From the NCBI GenBank assembly GCA_018821305.1, contig JAHJMN010000173.1:1-62167 (forward strand): DNA of 62,167 nt, written 5' to 3'. The stretch's first letter is position 1. Each line of letters begins with the position of its first letter. Of this stretch, positions 9,307 through 17,683 are shown piece by piece. The notes under the pieces are model-generated. The model ran no database searches. It was not told the DNA's origin and worked only from the letters and a program-made list of their open reading frames with translations. The stretch is from Myxococcota bacterium (GTDB taxonomy: Bacteria > Myxococcota_A > Polyangia > HGW-17). The position numbers and the translations under genes are program-made.

Positions 9307-9835
9307 TTGCTTTTACAAGTTTTTTAGTGCCCGCTGTTGATTTTCCCATTTCCCCAAAGTTTTTTTCTAATATTTTGTATTCATTACGTAATTCTATAAA
9401 TCGGTCAAGATTTCTGATATCCGGTGCCCAATCCCTGTTCTGAGCTATTTTCCTTACAACTTCCACCTGATCAGAAATATTCTGAATAATTTCTTTAAAA
9501 AACGTTATAAGCTGGCTGTAATCTTCGCCTTCGATAGTAGATGCATTGATTTCCTTCTGAAGTCTCTCCATCTGAATCAGCAGGAGTGAACATCTGCGGT
9601 TGAAATCAACTATCTTAACATCATCCAGAAAGTGAACGTTGTTTATAAGTTCTTTTAAATAATGGATAGCCGTTGAAATCTCTTTATGAAAAACTTTTAT
9701 AAATTCATTGGAGTTCTTATATGTGACTTTTTCCGCCGGCAAAGAAGGTTCGTTTGACTGAGTCTCCTCAGGTCTACTTTTCCCGCTGCAGGAGATGATA
9801 GATAGGAATAATAAAAATAAGATAATACTTTTCAT
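9299..9835 (-). CDS. Small lipoprotein of unknown function, helical
   Basis: 178 residues. The signal peptide MKSIILFLLFLSIISC ends in a lipobox with Cys16, so the mature protein is a predicted lipoprotein. The remainder is charged and looks mostly alpha-helical, with heptad-like Leu/Ile spacing between about residues 45 and 165 and no cysteine except the lipidation site and one at about 91. I do not recognise a family. It converges on the desaturase gene, overlapping it by eight bases, so it is an independent unit. Its promoter should lie in the AT-rich spacer at 9836-10111, where no gene, repeat or clear promoter could be identified. Confidence 0.7.
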   Translation of the reverse strand: MKSIILFLLFLSIISCSGKSRPEETQSNEPSLPAEKVTYKNSNEFIKVFHKEISTAIHYLKELINNVHFLDDVKIVDFNRRCSLLLIQMERLQKEINASTIEGEDYSQLITFFKEIIQNISDQVEVVRKIAQNRDWAPDIRNLDRFIELRNEYKILEKNFGEMGKSTAGTKKLVKAIR

Positions 9836-10111
9836 ACACGTTCCCTTTTAAACCGCTTTACAATAGCATATTTATCGACCTCCTACCTCTTCCTTTTTTT
9901 GCAAAAGACCATGCTTAGTTGATTTTATATAGTATTTCCTTTTCCTTTTTTTCCTATTGTAAGTCATCATACAAATAAATATTTTTCATTGCAATCGCCA
10001 CAAAGAGGAGTATATTACATTTTCTGATGGTCGGTGAAAACATTTTTTCGCAATGATTTCAACACACTTTTGAGACTACGCCCAGAAATTTCGGGGAAGG
10101 ACCAGTTTGAA

Positions 10112-11140
10112 ATGCGTTCATTTCTAGTAGTTCTAATAACTTCAATTTTATTTTTTTCATGCGATGACGATCCATCCACGTTGTGTGGGAACAGTTCCGT
10201 CGATTCAGGCGAAGAGTGCGATGGGGATGACTTAAGTGGCAAGTCATGCACTTCCCTTGACGGTTACAATTTCCGCGATGGCATCCTTCTTTGTAAAAGT
10301 GATTGTACTTTTGACACGACAGGCTGTATTGAAGCAGTCTGTGGAGATGGAGTTGCCGAGGGTATTGAAGCTTGCGATGGTAATGATTTTGCAGGGAAAT
10401 CATGCAGTGACTTTGGCTTTCTATCAGGAAATCTTGGATGCATTGACTGTGCTGTAGATACAACAGAGTGTTCTAATATATCTAATTGTGGTAATGACAA
10501 TATTGACGAAGATGAAGTATGTGACGGAAATAATCACAATAATAAGACTTGTGTAGATTTCGGTTATTCTTCAGGCTTTTTAATTTGCAGTACTGACTGT
10601 TCTGAATTTTTTCTTGGAAGTTGTCACAATAACGGTGGAACTTGCGGTGACGGTATATTAGATGATTTGGAGCAGTGCGATGGTTCCGAAGTCTGGCATT
10701 CCTGCACAGAAGCAGGTTTTACAGGAGGAGACGACCCCCAGTGCAACGTCAACTGCACTTATGATTACTCAACTTGTGAAGGGGATATTTGCGAATTAGC
10801 TGGCTTTTATAATGACGGTTTCTGCATGGGGTGCGAGTTTATGAACGGTCATGTTGACCCCGACTGTGCGACAGTTTGTCCGGTTGAAGATGGCATCTGT
10901 CGTTCAGTTTTTGTTAAAGAATACGGTACTTCCAGTTGCATTTATCAAACAGGAAGTGAAGATCCCGACTGTGGCACCTGCGGTGACGGAGTATGGAATA
11001 AATTCGGCGGAACCGGCACTATTCTTGAACAATGCGATGGAGATGATTTGGGCGATGTAACCTGTGAGGATCATTCCTATTCCGGTGGGATTCTTCGATG
11101 CAGTCCCAATTGCCGCTACGATTTCAGCGAATGCATCTGA
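10112..11140 (+). CDS. Lipoprotein made of Myxococcus-type Cys-rich repeats
   Basis: 342 residues from the ATG at 10112. This start is chosen because it begins the signal peptide MRSFLVVLITSILFFSC with lipobox Cys17 and follows GGGGAAGGA; the open frame extends back to 10034 without signal features. After Cys17 the protein is almost entirely Cys-rich repeats of the pattern 'CG(D/N)G..(D/E)..E.CDG.D..G.SC...G...G.L.C...C..D...C', about six copies. A variant between residues 230 and 290 has more cysteines. The fold is expected to be disulfide-stabilised and surface-exposed. Its role is unknown. It resembles the N-terminal part of the 446-2281 lipoprotein and the short repeat of the amidohydrolase at 45985. 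Confidence 0.82.
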   Translation: MRSFLVVLITSILFFSCDDDPSTLCGNSSVDSGEECDGDDLSGKSCTSLDGYNFRDGILLCKSDCTFDTTGCIEAVCGDGVAEGIEACDGNDFAGKSCSDFGFLSGNLGCIDCAVDTTECSNISNCGNDNIDEDEVCDGNNHNNKTCVDFGYSSGFLICSTDCSEFFLGSCHNNGGTCGDGILDDLEQCDGSEVWHSCTEAGFTGGDDPQCNVNCTYDYSTCEGDICELAGFYNDGFCMGCEFMNGHVDPDCATVCPVEDGICRSVFVKEYGTSSCIYQTGSEDPDCGTCGDGVWNKFGGTGTILEQCDGDDLGDVTCEDHSYSGGILRCSPNCRYDFSECI

Positions 11141-11147
11141 AATTACA

Positions 11148-11340
11148 AGCAGACAGGAATTCAGGAAAACAGGGGTCAGGAGCAGGGCATTTACTTTGAA
11201 GGTGAGCGTTTTTGTGGCATAAAGACCGCTTTCGTAAGCGGTCAAGATCGATTTCAATTCAGTATTTGCATACACCTTCAGGAACAAGCCCCTGTATCCT
11301 GATTCCTGATTCTGCTCCTGTTTCTGACTCCCTGAATATT
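11148..11340 (-). repeat. CAGG-rich intergenic repeat, inverted copy
   Basis: Read on the minus strand, this stretch contains the words AAACAGGAGCAG, ATCAGGAATCAGG, ACAGGGGCTT and TTCCTGAAGG in the order in which related words occur at 48140-48195. The left part (11148-11187) carries the same CAGG words in the opposite orientation, so the whole is a loose large inverted repeat around the hairpin at 11225-11244. It follows the repeat that begins at the stop codon of the AMMECR1 gene (11372-11415). Confidence 0.6.
11225..11244. terminator. Perfect hairpin between convergent genes, possible terminator
   Basis: GACCGCTT-TCGT-AAGCGGTC forms an 8-bp GC-rich stem with a tetraloop between two convergent genes. 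On the minus strand it is followed only by a short TTTAT, so it is at best a weak intrinsic terminator. Its arm resembles the AAGCGGTCTAGCG end of the repeats at 47.8-48.2 kb, so it may instead belong to that repeat family. Confidence 0.35.
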
Positions 11341-11371
11341 TTTACTAATACTTATTATTCTTATTTTTGTC

Positions 11372-11415
11372 AACAATATCAACTAATACGCCTTAACCGA
11401 ACAGCATTGGGTCTA
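11372..11415 (-). repeat. 44-bp repeat starting at a stop codon, copy 1
   Basis: On the minus strand the sequence begins with the TAG stop codon of the AMMECR1 gene, TAGACCCAATGCTGTTCGG, and continues to ...GTATTAGTTGATATTGTT. It matches 61764-61807 on the plus strand at 42 of 44 positions. There too it begins at the TAG stop of a gene, the PilZ protein. The coding sequences upstream are unrelated. Confidence 0.85.
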
Positions 11416-11976
11416 TTCCTCGTGGAAAACGTCTGCAGTAAAGGCTTCGAGTACAGCTTCTTTATGAAGGTGAGTTCCGGGAGGAAGATGGGCTTTGAGG
11501 CATAATTCATCCAGATATTCTTGAAGATCCCAGCCCCACTCCACTGGAACTTGAGGTAAAAAGACCCCTCCAAAATGCCTGAATGTGAGATACAGACCAT
11601 GTTTTCCAATTTCAATTTCATCGGGTTTTACAGGAAAAAGTTCTGACAGTACGCTTATTTCTATTTGTATATCAGACAGCTCATCTTCTGTGACCGGTTC
11701 AAATCGGTTGTCTTCAAACGCCGCTGCCAGTGCCATATTGTAAATATTATCAATTAGAGGAGTTTGACTTCTGAAGTTACCAATACATCCACGCAAGTCC
11801 CCGTGCTTTTTAAGAGTTACAAAAACACCGCATGGAGCATTTAACTTTTCGGATATAACTGAAGAGCGGGCTTCCTTTTTGGAATATCCCCCGGCAAATT
11901 TCGAGGAAATCGCTTTCCGAACCACCTTGATCAAAAAAGCTTTATCTTCAACTGACAGTGCTGTTTCCTTTTCCAT
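11413..11976 (-). CDS. amrA: AMMECR1-domain protein (AmmeMemoRadiSam system protein A type)
   Basis: 187 residues, the normal size for the family. It contains the AMMECR1 core 'GVFVTLKKHGDLRGCIGNF' at about residues 50-68 with the conserved RGCIG, followed by 'NMALAAAFEDNRFEPVTEDEL..IQIEISVL', the second conserved block. In many genomes this protein accompanies a Memo-like protein and a radical SAM enzyme; neither is present here. The biochemical role is not established. It is the last gene of the minus-strand operon and overlaps the upstream lipoprotein gene by 29 bp. AGAGGAG precedes its ATG. Its TAG stop is the first codon of a dispersed 44-bp repeat. Confidence 0.9.
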   Translation of the reverse strand: MEKETALSVEDKAFLIKVVRKAISSKFAGGYSKKEARSSVISEKLNAPCGVFVTLKKHGDLRGCIGNFRSQTPLIDNIYNMALAAAFEDNRFEPVTEDELSDIQIEISVLSELFPVKPDEIEIGKHGLYLTFRHFGGVFLPQVPVEWGWDLQEYLDELCLKAHLPPGTHLHKEAVLEAFTADVFHEE

Positions 11977-14026
11977 TAGCAGTTCTCCTCTTTTCCCGAT
12001 GGAAAAGAATTCTGAGTTTCATGTTATTTACATAATCTGCGCCGGCTTCTTCGAGTTTTTTCACGGATTTCATTAATTTCTTAAGCACATCAATCCCGGG
12101 ATTGTTTTTTTCCATCCAGTGGATAAGCTCTCCTCGTCCTTCGGGAGACGCTTTTTCATAAATATCAATAATCCTGACCGCATCGTCTTTCTTTGCTAAA
12201 TTGCGGAACATGCGGGCAGCTTTTACTTTCACTTCAAGATCAGGTGCAGTTTTTATTTCTTGCGCATAACAGGAAACAGTACTTTCACACTTTTTTAAAA
12301 GCAAGTGTATCGCATTAAATTTATTGATATTTTTTTGAATTATAGCCTTTATTGAGTCCTGGCGCCCGGCTTCTTCGGTAGTCCATGGTTTTCGAACAAG
12401 TTCAAGACCAGTAGCATCAGTTGTTTCCGTGTTTTTATCCAGAATATCCGTGACTTTCACTTCAGCTAGAAGTTTTGCACCTTCGGCGTCACAATACTTC
12501 CAACCAGCGCGCAAAGCGGAAAGACGGAACAACTCAGACGGAGTAAAGCAGTGTTCTCCTGAAGTGCAGTCTTTAAAATACTTCAGTTCTTTCAGAAGAA
12601 ACTTCACCCAGATATGTCTGGTTTTCTGCCACTGCGTCTTATTAGTGGTTTCTTTGTTCCAGATACGACTGAGCTCTGCAGAAACCGACTGGTCCTCCAA
12701 AGCAGCATTCAGGGCACCACCACGAAGCACGCTGTAATATATGGATTCAGTAACTTCAACAGTACCATTTCTGGCAAGTAACTGAAAAACATTTGAAACA
12801 TCTTTATCCGGTGGCAACATGGAAAGTGCTTCAACTACGGGCATTTGTATAGTTGTATCCTTGCCAACAGTGGCATATTTTAAGAGTTCGTCACGAAGCA
12901 TACCGTTTTCAGCTAGAGTTATCATCAATTCGTTCCGGATTGCCAGATCCCTGTCGAAAGATGGAATACTGTCGCGGCGAAGTGCAAGTTTCGCAAGATC
13001 TGGGTTTTCCATGGTTTTCATTGTATAGGAATAGAGTTCTTTAGCCCATCGCTGGGTCAAAGAGTCCCCACTCCACGATGAATAAAGGGACATTATTTCT
13101 TTAAATTCACCCATGAAATTCAGGGCCCTGATTGCTGTAGATTCAAAGAGAACAGTATTTGAACTGAGTTGACCAGAATAAATTACGTCCTTAAAAACAT
13201 TGCAGAGATTTTTTGACTCCTTACCGAAAACAGCAGGACACCCCGCGGGATTTTCAATAATATCGCCAGCTTTAGTAATGATACTCCTCAAAACTGCAAT
13301 CCCGGTTTTGCGAGCATTCCCCTGAGCTGCACTGAGAGCCATTGAAGCATAGACTGCCCCACTCTCGCCATCTTTTACCATGTAAAGCATCGGGATTATT
13401 ATCATTACAATGTTATCAGAATCAAACCCGGTCACACTGAGTCCTTCAACAGCCTGACAGTCAACGGAAAATCGACGGGGAGATGAAGAAAGCAGGATGT
13501 GTTCGAAAACGGTCCTTGCCTCCACAGAAGAAAGATATTCAAGGCTGTACTTTATAATACCGATCTTAACGCGATTCAGCGGGTCAACGAATTCATTCAT
13601 GTTATCAATAACATTAAGTACGCGTTTTAAGGCCTGTTTTTTTAATTTTTCCTCACCGTATTTTAAAATATTTTTCAGAGCCAGTTCAAACATTTGATCA
13701 TCTCTGGGTGGATAGTAATCCTCCGCAGGGTATTTGTTTAGAAAGTCTGAAAAGATGTTCAGCAGATTATTATCCGGTTTTTCCCGAAGAAGAATATTTG
13801 TAACTGAAACAGGGAACCAACTTGCTCTGCTTTTAAGATATTCAAGCAATAAAACACGAGTTTGAGTATTGACAACCATTTTAGGGTTTTCTGTCAGAAT
13901 TTTGATAGCTTTCTTTGCTTTAAATCGATCATTCAATCCATTTTTAAGTTTTTGTTCCAGAGAAAAGTCTTTTTTAGAAGAACAACTGAGAGATAGAGTA
14001 AGAATTAAAAATATTATTTTTTTCAT
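11948..14026 (-). CDS. Large alpha-helical lipoprotein of unknown function
   Basis: 692 residues. The signal peptide MKKIIFLILTLSLSC has a lipobox with Cys15. The mature chain lacks recognisable catalytic motifs and is built of amphipathic helices with runs such as 'RFKAKKAIKILTENPKMVV...RVLLLEYLKSR', giving the impression of HEAT- or ARM-like helical repeats. Periodic 'LA...N..LRDELLKYA' and 'AAR.FRNLAKKDD' segments fit this. Six or more cysteines are spread over the C-terminal half (GEHCFTPSE, KYCDAEG, KKCESTVSCY), suggesting disulfides and an extracytoplasmic location. Its ATG overlaps the stop of the preceding membrane protein gene by four bases (ATGA), indicating translational coupling. 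A scaffold or docking role is a guess. Confidence 0.7.
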   Translation of the reverse strand: MKKIIFLILTLSLSCSSKKDFSLEQKLKNGLNDRFKAKKAIKILTENPKMVVNTQTRVLLLEYLKSRASWFPVSVTNILLREKPDNNLLNIFSDFLNKYPAEDYYPPRDDQMFELALKNILKYGEEKLKKQALKRVLNVIDNMNEFVDPLNRVKIGIIKYSLEYLSSVEARTVFEHILLSSSPRRFSVDCQAVEGLSVTGFDSDNIVMIIIPMLYMVKDGESGAVYASMALSAAQGNARKTGIAVLRSIITKAGDIIENPAGCPAVFGKESKNLCNVFKDVIYSGQLSSNTVLFESTAIRALNFMGEFKEIMSLYSSWSGDSLTQRWAKELYSYTMKTMENPDLAKLALRRDSIPSFDRDLAIRNELMITLAENGMLRDELLKYATVGKDTTIQMPVVEALSMLPPDKDVSNVFQLLARNGTVEVTESIYYSVLRGGALNAALEDQSVSAELSRIWNKETTNKTQWQKTRHIWVKFLLKELKYFKDCTSGEHCFTPSELFRLSALRAGWKYCDAEGAKLLAEVKVTDILDKNTETTDATGLELVRKPWTTEEAGRQDSIKAIIQKNINKFNAIHLLLKKCESTVSCYAQEIKTAPDLEVKVKAARMFRNLAKKDDAVRIIDIYEKASPEGRGELIHWMEKNNPGIDVLKKLMKSVKKLEEAGADYVNNMKLRILFHREKRRTANGKGNSTVS

Positions 14027-14583
14027 AATCTTTCACGTTTCAGAGCAATCTTAAGCACATAGTAACCAAGCACTAAAGTCAGTACAGCGCCGGGCAGGCG
14101 ATAGAGCCAGGGCATATAACTTGCGTAATAAAAAGTAAACTGGGACAGGATGTATTTAACTATTCCATCTACCACATGAACCATAATATACATTGAGATA
14201 ACAGATGTTTTAAGTGGAATATCGGTAAAGCGCCCCATCATATATAAAATGAGCAGGGTCATCACAAAAAAACCGAACTCAAATGAAATGGGCATAATAA
14301 TATATTTTAATAATGTCTCATTTATGGAAGTGTGGTGTTTCAGAATTGTAGTATTAATTACCAGATCAATAAAACCTGAAAAAAACCAGACAGCGATTGC
14401 TCCGAAAAAAATCAGAGCGCCGATTCTTGCACTTCCCATAAAAGATCGCGAGGAAGCTTTCTTAATTGCCTCATCCCGTAAATCCGGAAAAAGTTTTGAC
14501 TCGATTTCAGCCTTCTGCTTTGATTTCGTTTCACTTTCAGCGGTTTCTACATTTTTTTTAAGAGCAGAGTCATCCGTTTTCAT
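14023..14583 (-). CDS. Polytopic membrane protein of unknown function
   Basis: 186 residues from the ATG at 14583; a GTG one codon earlier is the alternative. The first 55 residues are charged and cytoplasmic in character (Lys/Glu-rich, 'ETKSKQKAEIESKLFPDLRDEAIKKA'-like). Four membrane segments follow, at about residues 57-80, 90-118, 123-145 and 155-180, and the tail KIALKRERL is positively charged. I recognise no family. It sits in a run of overlapping genes: 25 bp downstream of truA, and its stop overlaps the start of the large lipoprotein gene by four bases. The coupling suggests it works with, or helps to localise, that lipoprotein. Confidence 0.65.
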   Translation of the reverse strand: MKTDDSALKKNVETAESETKSKQKAEIESKLFPDLRDEAIKKASSRSFMGSARIGALIFFGAIAVWFFSGFIDLVINTTILKHHTSINETLLKYIIMPISFEFGFFVMTLLILYMMGRFTDIPLKTSVISMYIMVHVVDGIVKYILSQFTFYYASYMPWLYRLPGAVLTLVLGYYVLKIALKRERL

Positions 14584-14608
14584 CACAGGTATACTAAACT
14601 ATCAGGAC

Positions 14609-15385
14609 TTAAAAGAAAAGAACTGAAGTGTCCTCGTCTGGATAGATGATTTTTTCCAGTGTCAAACCGCAAGCCGGTGCAGTCATACCTGCCTGAGTGC
14701 GATCTTTCGATTCAATCAGTTGTTTAACATACTCAGGATTTCTAAAGCCGCGACCGACATCAACAAGCGTACCCGAAATTATCCTCACCATGTTTTTAAG
14801 AAAAGCACTGCCGGATATCTTTATTTCAATCGTGTACCCACATCGATCAACATTTATTGAGTAAATGGTACGTGTTGTATTATCTCTTTCACAGTCAGCG
14901 GCCTGAAAACAGTCAAAATCGTGGGTTCCTTTTATATAAGTTGCTGCTTCAATCATTCGGCCCATGTCAAGAGAATGGAAATAATGCCAGTGCCATCGAA
15001 TCTCGAAGGGATCACGCACAGGATGAAGATTTATACGATAAATATAGACCTTCCCCGCCGTAAGCCTTGGATTGAAATCGACAGGAACCTTCCGCACGGA
15101 AACTGCAGATATATCCCTCGGTAAAACTGTATTGAGCCCCTTCATGTATCCCGTTTCAGGAATATTATTAGGTGTAGTGAAAAAGAGGCGCTGACCCCGG
15201 GCATGAACGCCACTGTCAGTCCGCGAGGCTCCTTTTACTCTTATAAATCGTTTTTCCAGGGTAGATATTGCTTTTTCCAGTGCAGCCTGAACAGTTGGAC
15301 CGTTTTCCTGATACTGAAATCCACAATAAGCAGTGCCGTCGTAAGCTACTTCCAGCAAAACACCGTAAAGGACTTCCCGTTCCAT
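14609..15385 (-). CDS. truA: tRNA pseudouridine(38-40) synthase
   Basis: 258 residues from the ATG at 15385, which follows the upstream stop codon by one base; a TTG at 15397 is a less likely start. The enzyme isomerises uridines 38-40 in the anticodon arm of many tRNAs. The catalytic Asp57 lies in the motif GASRTDSGVHARGQ, and 'AAYDGT.YCGFQ'-like and 'FLKNMVRIISGTLVDVG' blocks match the family. The length is typical. A housekeeping gene inside an operon of envelope proteins is unusual; its expression is presumably tied to theirs through the short intergenic distances. Confidence 0.95.
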   Translation of the reverse strand: MEREVLYGVLLEVAYDGTAYCGFQYQENGPTVQAALEKAISTLEKRFIRVKGASRTDSGVHARGQRLFFTTPNNIPETGYMKGLNTVLPRDISAVSVRKVPVDFNPRLTAGKVYIYRINLHPVRDPFEIRWHWHYFHSLDMGRMIEAATYIKGTHDFDCFQAADCERDNTTRTIYSINVDRCGYTIEIKISGSAFLKNMVRIISGTLVDVGRGFRNPEYVKQLIESKDRTQAGMTAPACGLTLEKIIYPDEDTSVLFF

Positions 15386-15386
15386 C

Positions 15387-16097
15387 TCAAAATTCAAACC
15401 CCAGACCGAAAAGGAAATAATCTCCTCCCACCGAAAGAGCTTTGTCTGCCCCGAATTTATCGCTGGAATTGTAAACCCATTCGGCGAATAGATAAGTAGC
15501 GTTTATCCCGGTTTCAATATCCAGATTCCGGGCAGAGGAGGGATCGAAAATATTCAGTTGCAAAGCCAGGCCAGCTGCAAATTCCCATCCGTAAGTACCA
15601 CCACGCGCCTTAGCACCACCCTCCGAAAACTCAGCTATACTGCCGTCACCTTCTGTAACAAACCAGAATGTGTAAAGTAGACCAAGTTTGACATAGGGAA
15701 CAAGGGGTACTGACCATCTTTTCAGGAACTCATCAAAGCGATAGGTAACTTTGATTCCAACGGGAAATAACCACAGTGCCGTTTCATCATCACTTTTTGT
15801 ACCATCCAAAAGCAATGCTTTACCGCTAATCCAGTAGAACCCTGCCTGACTACCGATATAAAGTGAGCCGAAACCTTTAAAAATACGGTAGTCCAGCTGC
15901 ATGTTATACAACATGGAGCCCCCAGTACCAAAAATATCCTTGAAAGGCCCGCTTCCACCGAACTCTTTGTCAACATTCGGGACAAATTTGCCTGCTTTGA
16001 ATTCAAAAAACATATCGGACGGAGACTCGAGAGTGTCCGCAGCAAAAACTTTTGTGGGAACCAGTGTTAGAATTATTGCAAAAATAAGTTTTTTCAT
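15387..16097 (-). CDS. Outer-membrane beta-barrel protein (MXAN_2562-like)
   Basis: 236 residues from the ATG at 16097, selected because it overlaps the upstream TGA in an ATGA arrangement. The signal peptide MKKLIFAIILTLVPTKVFAA ends in a type I cleavage site. The mature chain alternates polar and hydrophobic residues in aromatic-rich strands ('FFEFKAGKFVPNVDKEFGG', 'LQLNIFDPS', 'LFGLGFEF') and ends in Phe, as outer-membrane barrels do. The combination with the CFI-box protein upstream resembles the adjacent MXAN_2561/MXAN_2562 families of Myxococcus. This is recalled similarity and was not tested. It could be a pore, an anchor or a secretion partner for its neighbour. Confidence 0.75.
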   Translation of the reverse strand: MKKLIFAIILTLVPTKVFAADTLESPSDMFFEFKAGKFVPNVDKEFGGSGPFKDIFGTGGSMLYNMQLDYRIFKGFGSLYIGSQAGFYWISGKALLLDGTKSDDETALWLFPVGIKVTYRFDEFLKRWSVPLVPYVKLGLLYTFWFVTEGDGSIAEFSEGGAKARGGTYGWEFAAGLALQLNIFDPSSARNLDIETGINATYLFAEWVYNSSDKFGADKALSVGGDYFLFGLGFEF

Positions 16098-17383
16098 GGG
16101 CATACCGCCAGTTTCTTTCTGCGGTTAAAATACCAGTATAATCCTCCGGTTAAGAGCATAAACATCAACCAGGGAGGAATAACAACTGTTATTGCAGCGA
16201 GTAGCACTACAGGAACAAGTAAAACTTTAACAATAAATAAAAGTACCGGGTTTGAACCGATCGAAGCGGCCCAGCGCGGACCGTTTTTATAATAAAACTT
16301 TACAAAAGCCCTTCCTGCAGAACTTGTCATGAGGTTTTTATCCCGGAAACGTCGCAGCACTTGAACGAAGGGATGCTCAATATCACCAAATACTGCTGTA
16401 GCGATAAAACAGTAGTCACCATTTGCATCACCACCAGATTCACGGTAATGCTCTGCAAAATCAGTCGTGGGAACAGGAGTTCCATCCACAACTTCACTTA
16501 TGTCAGAAACATTAAGATGATCATCTACTGCAACTACAGCAACAGAATAGACCGCTTCATTTTCCAGACCCTCAATCCTGACACTGTTTGATGTCGCGGC
16601 AACACTTCCGCATACAAAACATTTTGAGGGAGAGCCTCCTTCAACCACAGCTCCGTCAGGACAGTCGTCTTTCCAGTTTGTTTTTGCGGAATCGGTGGTT
16701 AAAACTTTGCCGCAAACTTCCTGAGTGGAGACCCAGTTTGCTTTTGACTCACTGCTTGCTTCTGATGGAGAATCTTCTCGCATACAGAGAACATTATAAA
16801 AAAGAACACTTTCATCCGTGGCCAGGGAATTATCCCAATTTACAGTGAGAGCATTTTCGCCGGGCTTTACAACAATGTCTGTCGGTGCAGAAGGTGGTTT
16901 AGTGTCATAAGCTATGGACACACTGTAGGCAACCGTCTTGCCTTCAAGTTCTGAAAAAACATAGAAGGTGGAAGAGCCTGTTTTTTCTGTGCATACTCCA
17001 TCTTCCGGATCCACAAGGTAGTTAATGGGCACTTCAATTGGGACATTATCCGATGAAAATGCATTTTCATTCCAGACACCGACTTCCATGCAATCATTAA
17101 GGGAAACAGAGGCATTCGCGCAATCGTTTCCTATATATACGTAAACATCATCACTTTCGTAAGGCCCGGTGTATTTTACCTCAAAATAATAACTGTACGT
17201 TTCACCATCTTCGATGTTCTGATCACACAGACATCGAGCAAGATTCTGATGCCTGCCCTGCCCTACAGAATCAAGGGAATTATCGTTTCCAGGGTAGCCA
17301 TCATACTGAGCATATATTGACCACTGCGCACCAGCACTACCCGAAAGAGTCATCATAAAAGCAAAAATTAAAAAAAATTTCAT
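16094..17383 (-). CDS. Exported fibronectin-like protein with C-terminal CFI-box anchor (MXAN_2561-like)
   Basis: 429 residues. A type I signal peptide (about 1-19) precedes a Cys-containing N-terminal domain ('RCLCDQNIEDG', 'IGNDCANASVSLNDCMEVG'). A fibronectin type III-like module spans about 160-300 ('PSAPTDIVVKPGENALTVNWDN'). Residues about 325-385 form a C-terminal module beginning CFIATAVFGD and containing 'VQVLRRFRDKNLM', the CFI-box found at the C-termini of surface proteins in delta-type bacteria. A membrane segment (about 385-420) and a short basic tail follow, which fits processing or anchoring at the C-terminus. It is the first gene of a six-gene minus-strand run (to 11413) whose members overlap or lie within 25 bp. 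A surface or adhesive role is inferred. Confidence 0.78.
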   Translation of the reverse strand: MKFFLIFAFMMTLSGSAGAQWSIYAQYDGYPGNDNSLDSVGQGRHQNLARCLCDQNIEDGETYSYYFEVKYTGPYESDDVYVYIGNDCANASVSLNDCMEVGVWNENAFSSDNVPIEVPINYLVDPEDGVCTEKTGSSTFYVFSELEGKTVAYSVSIAYDTKPPSAPTDIVVKPGENALTVNWDNSLATDESVLFYNVLCMREDSPSEASSESKANWVSTQEVCGKVLTTDSAKTNWKDDCPDGAVVEGGSPSKCFVCGSVAATSNSVRIEGLENEAVYSVAVVAVDDHLNVSDISEVVDGTPVPTTDFAEHYRESGGDANGDYCFIATAVFGDIEHPFVQVLRRFRDKNLMTSSAGRAFVKFYYKNGPRWAASIGSNPVLLFIVKVLLVPVVLLAAITVVIPPWLMFMLLTGGLYWYFNRRKKLAVCP

Positions 17384-17410
17384 ACTGCACCTGCTGTAGA
17401 ATATTCAGTC

Positions 17411-17489
17411 GTTGTCCTGAAGCGTGTTTTTTTCAAGTCCAGATTTAAAACACACAAAGACTTGAAGAGAACGTATTTCAGGACATAAC
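17411..17489 (+). repeat. Intergenic palindromic element, long variant (copy 2)
   Basis: The ends are GTTGTCCTGA at 17411-17420 and TCAGGACATAAC at 17478-17489, pairing with a small bulge. Inside there is a second nested inverted match, TTTCAAGTC near 17431 and GACTTGAA near 17459, so it is longer (79 bp) than the usual copies. It lies in the spacer between divergently transcribed genes (17383 minus, 17684 plus). The rest of this 300-bp spacer shows no gene. Confidence 0.65.
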
Positions 17490-17683
17490 TAACTAGCACA
17501 GATTTACGGATATTCCCAAAAAGAAAATTCTATTTTCAACTTCAGGATCAAACGTGATTTTATATTAACACCGCCCTTTCAGTTCCGTACTTTTTTGCAA
17601 AGTACAGATTTCTGTTGAAGATATAAAGGATAGTGTCGTATAACTTCTATGCTTTCAACCTTTAACATTTATAGGGTATCCAC

